The translations under genes were made by a program, and so were the position numbers. A DNA stretch of 64,000 nt from NCBI RefSeq assembly GCF_965638725.1, contig NC_134973.1, positions 5,824,491-5,888,490 of the forward strand, written 5' to 3'. Source of the stretch: Aptenodytes patagonicus. Its lineage: Eukaryota; Chordata; Aves; Sphenisciformes; Spheniscidae. The notes under the pieces were generated by a model, which was not told where the DNA came from, made no database searches, and worked only from the letters and a program-made list of their open reading frames with translations. Positions 49,756 to 60,800 of the stretch are shown here, in pieces (position 1 is the stretch's first letter; each line of letters begins with the position of its first letter).

Positions 49756-52700
49756 GGGCTCCTTCGCCAGGATGGGGGAGCTGCTGGTCCCGTGGCTGCT
49801 GGCGGGCAGGTCTGGGGCTCGCTGGTGTCCGCAGGGGCTACTCCAGGCAGGTGAGTGCCGTGGTCTGATGGCCAGGAGAGCCCCAGTGCTGCCAAGGACA
49901 GGGCTCAGCGCTGTGGACTCGGGCAGTGGCATGAGCAAGGGGGCCCTGCGCCCTGAGCCTGCGCCGTGGCTGAGCAGCCCAACGCCGAGGGAGGGTGTGA
50001 TGCTGCTAATGCACCGTGTGACCTCCCATTCCCAAGGGAGAGGTGGCCAGCCGGAGCCCCCCACCCATCCGAAATGGGCTCAAGGTCCTTCTCCCCTTTC
50101 CACGGGCCAGGTTAAAGCCCTTCCAGGCTCCCCACCCCATTAACCATCAAGCAAGCACAAGCAATTCTGTTACTACAGCTCAATGCGTGACCACCCATGG
50201 GCTGCCCCAGGAAGAGGAGGGGGCTGCGACCTGTGCCTGGCACTCCACTGCAGCCCAGGGAGCTGCGTGGCCCCGGAGTACGCTGCCATGCGAAGTGTCC
50301 TGCAAAGCCCTGGGGATGGAGGAGCCCAGCACACCAAGACCCCCACCCCACCCCCCCCCATCCTCCCACTGCAGCAGGAAAGTGCTGCTGCTGCAGTTTC
50401 CCGCCGACGTTGCTGTGGCAACGTGGGATCCAGCACCGCGCTGGTCTCCCGCGTGTCACTGCCAGCGATGGCACAGCCACGAGGCCGGGCGACCCCCGGC
50501 TGGTGTCCTGTCCTCCTGCAAGAGTGGCGCAGCGGCCAGCGGAGCCCCAGCAGGGAGGATGCCAACCCAAGGGCAGGGACCGGCAGCGAAGGCGGCAGCA
50601 GCGGTGCAGACACTCAGAGACCTCATTTGGCATCCTCCCGTGCCACCGCCTCCCCCAGACCCGTCGCTGTATGGTGGCGGCGAAACCCCGCACGACCCGG
50701 CCCCAGCGCAGAGGAGCATCTGCTCCCATTTGTCACGGCTTGTAAATCACCCCGGGGAGCGGCCGCCCACCACACACAGCCTTCCCGGGGGAGCGCCACA
50801 GGCAGGGATGGGGACAGCAGGGAGAGCAGGCAGGGTTGGGCAGAAGAGGTGGAAAAGCAGCCGAAGCACAAGGGAGCACAGCAGGAGAGCCACCACGCCG
50901 CTCTTGTCCAGCGGGCAGGGCCGGATGGGCCGAGGCATGGCTGCTTGGAGGGGTTTACGGCAGCTCCAGAGCACCATGGAGTCGAGGCTGGTTTTGCTCC
51001 ACAGCGCGCAGGAGCTGCCACAGAACAGGGACTGAGCCTCACGGTGCCATCGCCGGAGCCGTCCCAGCCAAGGGTGCAGTGGCAGGGGCAGCCCCTGTCC
51101 CCTCAGAAAGAGGGCAATGTGATGATGGCACCAAACTGCCGCTGCCAATTGGATTAACAGTGGATATCCCAAAGCCTCCGCCTTGCAAACATATGGATTA
51201 TCCAGCATAACCCCGACTCGGTGCTGGAAAAGCCACCCAGGGATTACAGGAGGATTGCTGGCAGCAGCTCGAGGTGTGGGGGGCTGCGGCAGGGGCACCA
51301 GTGGGTTGTGCCTGCCCGGTTAACGGGTTGATGAGCCAGGGGGGGTCCAATGCTGTCCAGCAGCAGCACAAGGGCCATGGTGCTGCAGGCTGCTGCGTCC
51401 AGCCTTGGTACGGGTGACCCAGGAAGATGAAACAGAGCCATTAGTGACGGCCAAGGCCAGCTGGGACAGACACCTTGTTCTGGCAGCCCTTGGTGGGGGG
51501 GAAGGGGAGATGTGGGGTGCTTACATCCCCCCCCAGCCCCACACCGCCGCCGCCACTCTCACGGCTCATTGCAGTGAGTGATGGCGTCACACGCCGCTTC
51601 ACGCTGCCTCTGACCCAGCGGTTTCCATAGCAACTGCCAGCCCCATGCAGTTCCCGCAGCCCCCGGCCCCCCGGGGCAGCCCCCCCAGCAGCCGCTGCTG
51701 CCTCAGGACCCATGGGGCGTGGGAGGGAGCATCTTCATCCTCCTCATAATACATATAAATATATGTATTATGTATAAATACAGATTCCCTCACGGCCTGT
51801 GAAATATCGACATCAGACTGAAGGGAAGGCACCAGTGCTGGTCACAGGTCAGGATTAGGCACCAAGAGGAGGGATTCACTTTCCTAAACCGTACACTTTA
51901 GAGTGAGATGGCCACTCGACAACTGTCCCGAAGCATCTTCATTTGAAAAGCCACAACTTCACTTGGAGAGCTTCAGCGTCCAGGGTACAGCAGCCCTGGG
52001 TGAGGGGGGTCCTGTCTCCTCCCTCTCCATACCGCACCATTAAGAGAGTTTGCAGAGTGCTGCTCCCCTCTCCGAAGCCCTTTGCAAGACACTGACTACA
52101 CAACAGATACTTGGCAACAGGGGAAGTCTGGCTTTAGCAAATATTGGTTCAGGCCCAGCAGCACGAGCAGGCGCAGAAGCACCTCTCACACCCGGGCAGG
52201 AGCATTCAGGCTCCTGAGCAGGGGCACCCGCAGAGGATCAGCGGCAGCAGCAGCATTGGCAGGGCTGGGGGTCCAGCCAAGTTCACTAAATTCACTTTCC
52301 ATACCTGGAGATGCTGAGGACGCTCGGAAAGACTGGCCTTTCCTCAGGTGTTTTATTCTGCAGTGAACTTCTCCCCCCTTGCTCCTGCTCCCAGGCGGGA
52401 GCTTGTGTGGAAGATCTGTTTGACCCAGAGAGCTGGTGAGACCAGTGTACTCCCACTGAAAACAATCCACATTTCCGTAAGTCAACATTTTCCTGTTAAA
52501 GACATCTTTAGAGAAGTTCCCTCCACTAATTACACACAGAGGTAAGAGCTGGCTCTGCAGTGCCAGAGCACACACAGGCAAGCGAGCATGGATGTTTTTG
52601 CTCCAGCACCCAGACACGGGCTCTGCCACATCCCCGCATCCTCCTGTTGGCATGGCGGCTGCAGGAGGATGCAACGGGTTCAGAGAACACGCTGACCCAG

Positions 52701-54825
52701 CCCGTCCCCTCTGCAGGAGTCGCCCAGCCTGGCCCAGCCACGCTGGGCCCCACGGGGGTTTCCACCACAGGAAGGGATGGGACAGCGGAGGCACCAGCAG
52801 GATCTGTCCTCCCGCCAGGCAGCTGCTGCCGTTTCCATGGCGACCCAGCCCATCACATGCGCCCACCCCACAATCGATATTTGCTTTGCCTGCAGCAAGA
52901 GCTGGGAGGCCATAATTACTGCACCAGGCAGCTAATTAGCAATTCATTACTTGTCCAAGAGGGACAGGGGTGGGTAGAGGGATCCCGCCTCACTGGGCAG
53001 AGGACAGCACTGCAGGCCTCGTGCTTTTCGCAGGGCACCATTGCCTGGTTTTCCTGCCACACTGCCTGGTTTTCACTGGAAGGAGGAACAAATGCAGGAG
53101 TCACTGCCCACAGCCCTACCACATTTCCATGAACCCACTGGAGCACCAAGTGTTGCCTGGCTCAGGACAGCAGCAGGCTCCTGAGCAAGCCTGGGGTAGG
53201 GCAGGAGATACCGTGGATGCTGGTGGTGCTCTGCTGCTCAGGATGACTTTCTGGGAGATCAGGTTGCAACAACCTTCCTGGCATTAACGACCACCAACCT
53301 TACCTAGGAAATCAAACAGGAACAGCAGGATGCTGGCTTGAATGCCCAAGCCTTCGGCATTCAGGAGCGGGCTACGCACCTTGTAACCGGAGAACTTGCT
53401 GAACGAAACCGGGAGCAATTAACTTGCTCATTCCTGCAGGGTGGCGATGCATACAGCTCAGCATTGCTGTCACACAAGCATCGAGACAGGCCGGGGAAGA
53501 GGCAGCTGTTACAAATCCTATTACACTTTCACAGAACAACAGTGATCTCTTTCAGCAGCCCGAGGCTCCTGCAGGACCCCGCTCAGTAACCTTGGAGGCT
53601 GAAGTCTGTACCCAGATGCCTATGAAATAAGCTTGTGTTTAACGCTAATGTGCTCAACACAAAGGGAATGTGGCCAAAGGACAGAAAACAGCAGAGCCAC
53701 AGAAGCAACAGCTCAGTACGTTTTATTCTTTCTGTCCCTGGAAACATGGGTGCCTACCCACGTGCACCAGCGTTCCCAGCGCTGGGACGAGGAACAGGAC
53801 TGCAGTGCTGCACCCCTCGTTTCTGTTTGAGAGAGATCTGCAGCGAGGCCGGCAGCTCTCAACACCGAGCCTGCAGGAAGCGAGCAGCACAGCGTGCTGG
53901 CTGCCAACCTCCAAGGGGCTCGGCTGCACGCTTGGAGTCCCAGGAGGGGCTCCGGGGAGCGCACCCCATCTTTCCCTACTGAGGGACCCATCCAGCCACC
54001 TTTCCCACTCCCCACAGAATTCTTTGTCATTTCCCTGTAAGCACCTGCTCCCACTGCTTCCCTTCAAAGTAAAGCTTTGGGAGTGCCATACCCGAAACCT
54101 CAGGGCTACCTCCGTGGTATCCAAGTGCGCTCCGAGGTCTACATCAGGGAACATTTACTTTTGGAAAGGAATTTTAACCGAGTTGAGCACACAGGTAAGA
54201 AACCAAACCTCTGTAATGAAAAGCCCTGCTCCTCAGGGAGCTTATCAGCACCCAGGTGCACCCAACATAGCTGGAGTGTTTGCACATTAGAGTAACCCAC
54301 AAGAACCAAAATAATCCTTCGTACCGCTTTACAGGAGTTGAAACGGGAATCTCACCGCTCACACTGGATGTGAAACTGCACTACATCCAGCTAGCCAGAA
54401 AGCTTTGACACATCTAAAGCACAAAACTACAGAGAGTATTACGTGTTTGACTTGAAAGTGGGTTATTTCATGGATATTAGCTAGAATATATGGAAAGTTT
54501 AGGAACATGAAGTAAAAAAGTGTTGGAGTGTGACAAAGGCAGAGCATCAGTTAAGGCCCTACAACCTCCTACCTCTGAACTTCATTCAAGCACTGAAGGG
54601 CTGGAGCAGGAGCAGCTGGAACGGACCCATGTTACAGCCACCCCTTCCAGGCTCAGCCTTGGCTCGTCACCCCTCACCGCACAGAGATGCTAACAGGGAC
54701 AAACACTCTGCCAGCCAGAGGTATGTGAAGAGTCAAAGTTATATAAAATGAGGCAGCTGAAATTACATTAGAAGGAAAAATCAGAAGCAAAATAGGCACA
54801 ATAAAAAGATAGGAAAATCAGAAGC
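49756..54825. other. PLPPR3 to PTBP1 intergenic region
   Basis: About 5 kb between tail-to-tail genes. No protein or RNA gene was recognised. It contains three RFX-type X-boxes (50409-50422, 51621-51634, 52831-52844), a cluster of GGATTA motifs at 51151-51258, and an AT microsatellite-like stretch at 51747-51780. Composition becomes AT-rich after about 54.3 kb. Confidence 0.7.
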
Positions 54826-57800
54826 AAAGAATACAGAAGAAATTTATTGAAAGCACAAGTACAGACTGGCCAATAACTGCTTTCTACAATCTGAACAGTA
54901 AATAATGGAGCTACAGAAAGGTACAAAGGTTGTTATAAAATAGTTTTAATTTCATTTCTTTTTGCATTACAAACATTCTTTGAAAGAGGCAATGGAATTC
55001 TGATGTTGTGTATGCTTACCCTCCCCACCCCACCTTCCACAATACTGAACCTGTAATAGCTGTTATCAAAATATACAATACATCTGTTCACCATAAAAAA
55101 ATGGGTTTTGCTGCCCCCTCATGTCTTACAACAGGTATAAAAAAATTATAAATATGTACACCCTTTGTTACTCACATTCTTTACATGCAAACACAGGGAT
55201 CCAAAGGAAAAACCCACAATTGCCTGGGTTCCGGGGTTACCTCAATTAATTTGCTTGCATTTTGCAAAATATATATAGCCTGTGGGTTGACCAAATCAAT
55301 GTTAAAGGCCACCAGACAGGTTTCATTCCAATAAGCCTCTTCCCAGTGTCTTGGGTGAGGTTGATTGAATGCATTTAAAGGTTAAACCACAGCTGTTCCA
55401 CTTGGGTTGCGCATGGATCCTCACAAGGTGGAGTGCTGCCTGTGGCACACTCGGGAGCACCAGCCGGACCGCCAGTGCTCCCTGGCTGCAGGAGGAACAG
55501 ATTTTTCACTTCAGGAGGAAGGGAGATGAGCAAATTAACTCTGACAACAACTACTAAGACACCTGAATTCGCCCTCCTGAACATAAGATGCTGGCAAGGA
55601 AACATGGAGCTTTCCAGAGAGGCAGATCACAAGGCTTCATTAACAGGCTTACTCAGATTTAGAGGTAACTGAAACCAGCATCTGCTTGTCAGCTGAACAT
55701 TTTCTCAGCTCAACTGGGGCAACGCTTTCATCACTGAAGATGCTTTCACACTCCTCAGCCACAAGCCAAAGACTAAGGCAGACGAGGATTACCAATCTCA
55801 TGCCAGCAACCCAAGCTGAACCCTCACTCAAACTTCACACACTTCTCCAGCATAATTCACATCCTCAAGAGTTCAGGGAGGAACTAAGAAAAGTTAAGAC
55901 TTCTCCAAACACTCAGTGCTAGGCAAGTCAAGAGCTCCCACACTAAGCAAGGAAATCATAACTTGCAACACTAAGACAATTAAAAAACAAACTTTGGTCC
56001 ACAATTTGCAGAAAAACCCTGAAAAAAAGTACAAGATTCTTGTTATTTTGCATCCGAACAGGTTGCAGGTTAGAGGGAAATGTAAGGCAACATCGGATTA
56101 CACAAAATAGAAGGCAGAATGGCCCGGGAAAGAGTTGTAAGCCAGAAAAAAAAATAAATGGTTGTATCATTGGGAAAAAACGATCTGCTGCATTCTACTT
56201 TTAATAAATTCCCTTCCTATAACTTAAAAAAATCTGGGCTTATAGGTTAAAAAGGTAAAAACTTTAGCCTGGGTCCTTTTACTTAAATTCACAAGCTATT
56301 TGTGCTTGTTATCTCAAACACTTTGCTTTAAAAATCTGCTTTGCTTAACATGTTTTATCAATTTCATTACATTACTCATCCTCAGTCATGACCTCAGCCT
56401 GATAACTAAATTCCTGCCCTACAGTTTCAATTACAAAAAAAAATAAGTACAGTATACAAGGGTAATACCAAAGGAGTAAATTTAGATTACGTTTATACCA
56501 TCTTATCATTCTATAAAAAGGTACTTAAACTATTTCTTTTGCATATAAAGAGATTAGAATATTTGGTCAACTGGAAATATTGCTAGGCACAGATGACAGC
56601 AACGGCATCAAAAAGTATAATACAAGAATTAAAACAAAAAGCTCAAATGCTGAAGACATGCTATAAGAATGATGGCAGAGCTACATTGGTCTTGTTAATC
56701 TCAAATTAGGGGCACGAAGGTGACTCACGTGAACACCTTTCTAAATGTGGGATATCAAATAATTCTTCAAATCCTAGCCAAGTATTTAGATATATATATA
56801 CACACACAATTTTGACAAACTCTTAATGATTCGTCTTCACAAGTGTCCAACAGTGGTTAATTTTGTATCTTGATCAATGCTCTTGTGAAGGGCAGAGCCT
56901 GTTGACTTGCTATTGACAATGGAATGTAATTTGGTCTCGGGAACGCTTCCCCACCCAGACCTTTCTGCTTAGTCTGAATGTTATGGACAAAGGATCTTAA
57001 GTAACTCCCACTTGAAGGTTTGCAGATGGCGATAAACCACAAGCAGATTGGAAAGTGGCATGAAGACACATGATACTATGCAGATTGAGACATTTCATGG
57101 ACAGTGGGATACAACTGCCTGAAGAGTCAAAGCCCAATATTTTCTTTATCCACTTTGCCAGCTTCACCTGTCCTTCACTACAACAAGCTGATCCAGTAAG
57201 CCAGAGCTCACTCATTCCCCTCAACTCTCCCAATCCACTCCCTACAGTTCAGATGTTTTCCCCAAAGAAGTAAAAGGTTTAAGGCACAGGATAGCAGATG
57301 CACAGTTAAGGTAGGATCAATGCAACTTATTTTTGTGCTGGGTGAGTTGGGAGCTCCTATACACCATGCATTTTGCAAAATCCTGACTCAAAGGCGCTAA
57401 AGTGAATTTACACAGTGGTTTTAGGTCTTTCAAGGCATGGATGGGTAAAGAAAATAAAAAAGGCATCAATGTGAAACCTGATAAACTTGTTAGGATCTGC
57501 TTTTTGGGGGAGAAGGAGCAGGAGGGGAGGGGAATTTCCCAGAGCAGGTTCCAAAGTGTAAACTTTAACTTGTGATTTTTATTTGAACAGTCAAGATTGT
57601 TACCCATCACCGCAAGGTTAGCAATATGAATTAGATTTAATTTTTTTTTTTTAAAAACCGGTAAACTGATTTTCTCTTTAAAAAAATAAAATCTCTGGTC
57701 TTTTAAGGTCACTTCAGCTGCATTTTTAAAGTGGCTTTTTTTCTGGAATGATGGAAGTTGAAACCCTAGTGTTCAGCCTTTTAAGGTCAAGGCTGAACCC

Positions 57801-57847
57801 AAGAGGTTTTTAAGTCAAGTCCATTTTGTCTCACGCCTTCCAAAGCT
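54826..57847 (-). other. PTBP1: PTBP1 3'UTR (inferred end)
   Basis: About 3 kb of AT-rich sequence between the stop codon and the minus-strand AATAAA at 54848-54843. Minus-strand 8-mer seed matches are present for miR-124 (57287-57280), miR-1/206 (56927-56920) and miR-133 (56000-55993). Earlier AATAAA hexamers, for example near 57575, could give shorter forms. Confidence 0.65.
54843..54848 (-). terminator. PTBP1 distal polyadenylation signal AATAAA (minus strand)
   Basis: TTTATT on the plus strand, 3 kb below the PTBP1 stop codon. A U-rich stretch follows it on the minus strand. Confidence 0.6.
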
Positions 57848-60800
57848 TTAAATGGTGGACTTCGAGAAGGACACACGCAGGTGATGATTCTCACCCAGGT
57901 CATGATTATGGAGGTCAATGAGTGATTGAATGGCTTCTTCCACAGAGCCCATCTGGATCAGAGCCATTTTACGGTCCTTCCTGACAAGACACAAGTCACA
58001 TTCAGTATGACTGTATGCAGAGTTTGCCTAACTTGACACAACCTTTCTTACCTAGCACTCAACAAGGCCAGCAGAAAATTAACTACCCAGGTAATTGCAG
58101 TATATTTTCTTTTTATGTGGAAGAGTATATCTATATGATAAACATGCATATCCAAACTTCTCACTCAGCTACCTTAGTTTTCTTCATCAACTCATACTCA
58201 CCATGCACTCAATCCAGGGTTACTCTGGAATTCTTTATTCCAGAGAGTCAAATACTGCATTAGTGATGATTCTGCTCACCTTTCACTTAGCCTGAGTTGG
58301 AATTCAATCAGAACTAAGTGCTTCTAACCCTTCTCATATTGAAAAGCCCAGTGTAAGGACAGGCCGTAAGAGAAAACACTTACTGGAAGAATTTGAATCC
58401 TTTGACCATCCCACCGTTGCTTGAAAATAACATCTTAAGATCTTCTTCAGTTATTGAAGGTCTGAAACAAATAGTTTTTCCAGTCAAACGTACGTTGACA
58501 GACTAAATTAATCTCTAAAACCCAATCCTCAGAGCCTTTCCTAAATTCTCTAACAGTAGCTTCTTGGACTGGAAAGGCTATGAGGAACAACAGGAAGATG
58601 GGCAAGCTTTCGTCCTGCTAGCAGCAAAAGCTGACCATATTTACTCTCACACTAAATTTGCAAACATTTTTATACTCAGCCATGTAGGAACTCTCCACAT
58701 GGATACTTACGGAATATTGGACAGATGAAGAGTGGCAGAAGGGGGAAAGATGTTTTGGAAATTTTTGGAGCCTGGTTTCTTGAAACGATGTAGAGGAGAA
58801 TTTCCATAGTCCTTAGTCAGACCTTGGTCTTCCTGTCCCTCGCGGGGAAGTTGTACTGTCTGATGCTTGGACAATGTTATACGGATTGGCTTCCCATGAA
58901 GCTTCTGACCATTTAAATGGCTCATGGCTGCAAGGGTTAAAGACAGCACTGACTACAATGGTATTTCACAGTTTTGTTCAGACATTTAAATCAAAGCTAG
59001 AATTTCATTCTAGTTCTTCCCTATGCAGATGCCACCACACCCTCCAGGGACTGCACAACAGGCATTGTTACTCTGCCTTATTGTATTGTTTATTCTATTT
59101 CCCTCTAGATTATCTTGCATGAACCATACCTTTTCCAGAGCTGCCCCAAATCCATACTACATATGCAGGTAAGCAATTAAGTGCATGGACACATTCAGGT
59201 TTTGGGTCTTTTTTGGAAGAGAAGAAAGTACTGATATTAAAGCTTTCATTACCCATTAGGTCTCTTAATGCTAACGGTCCGATACTTTTAAGCTTGCTTA
59301 CCAAGCTGGGCCTGGTTTCCATCAGCCATCTGAACTAGGGCATTCTCTTTCTTATTAAATAAAATCTTCACCCTTTGCACATCACCATAGACTCCTTCAA
59401 AAAGTGAGGAAACAAGAATAGTCTTAGGTAGGGGAAAAAAAATGAAGGCTCATTCAACTTAGTATTAGCTAATCAATCCAACAGCAAAAACATTCATTCA
59501 CAACCAGAACTGATCTCATTCCAACCATGGTTACTTATTCTGCTCTAATTAAGGAAAATTCTTATATAGCAGAATAATAATGGAACAATACATTAAAGAA
59601 AAGATACTGGGTTTCAGCAAAAAGCAAAAATCTTACTGCCAGAAGACTGGACAATTTAGCATGCTATCACAATTTAAAACTCTTATAAAAGACATGCAAA
59701 GCAATAAACCATGCAAAACTGAACATAAAATAAAGGCAAACTAAATTAAATAGCAAACTAAGTAAACAATGTAAAAATGAAATTATGCATTCAAAAAATG
59801 GCAAACTGCAAACTGTACATTTTTGAAGTATCAAAAAAGTAATCTCAAATAAATGAAAAACAAGGTAATAAAAAGTGTGAATAATAACATACCGAAAAGA
59901 ATAAAGAGGCATTGGGGTGTAACTCTCTTTAGAGAACAGCAGAGCAAGGCAGCGGAGGGACAGGGAAGAGGTAAGGAATCGAAGGGGAGAGCGAGGTTGC
60001 ACAAATCGTCCACAACGAGGAAGGGCAGAGTCCCCGCAGGAAATGGCGAAATTGGTTGATGGATGATGAAGTTTTCAAGATGGTTAATATTGAAGGGCAG
60101 GTTGGTTTCCGAAGAGCAGGGTTTTTTTTTTTTTTTTGGAAGGGGAATGTTTTTATTTTTTGTTTCAAGCAACAACAGGAAGCAGAAGTACCGTGCAGTC
60201 AGTTGGCAAAGAAATTCCGGATCAGGGGAAGAAAAAAAATTCAGGGATGGGGAGAAAAGAAAAAAGTAGCAAAAAACATAGGTCAGTAAATACATAAGGA
60301 AATATGTAGTGTTCCATCAGTCAGATTTATAGAATTCTACATACAATAACTTGTTTACAGAAACAGTTAATAGGTTTTACCTAGTGGAACACAATGATAA
60401 AGAAAAGGCATTTTTACTTAAGATATACGAAGAAGTAAGAGACAGTATCACAACAGAGTGACTTTCTACAGGCTTTAATATTGGATTAAATTTCAATGGT
60501 ATTCCCTAATATTTGACTAAAAATATTTTCTCTGATTACAAGAATTTCTTAGAAGAAATGACTTCATGGATCAAGTAAAAAAAAAAACAGCTATATTTGC
60601 TGCTTTAGGACCAGGGACTACGGGAAGCAATCCATATTGCAATACTTAGCTGTAACAAAACAAGGAAACTCCAATTTAGATACCAATCACTGCCTTTAAA
60701 GCAAGAAATTATCCAGATGAACAGCTGTACCACTACAAAAAACCTCAAAGGTCTGCTAGAAGCGCTTGCTATAAAGGAACTGGGTACCTCATTTGCAACA

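Noticed and set aside
50043-51157. Two overlapping plus-strand frames of about 325 codons in the intergenic region
   Set aside because: Overlapping frames are both open, residues are low in information, and I saw no convincing splice or promoter context; probably non-coding.
60056-60289. Plus-strand open frame over the PTBP1 intron T run
   Set aside because: Short, low-complexity and antisense to PTBP1; the Phe run is just the T homopolymer.
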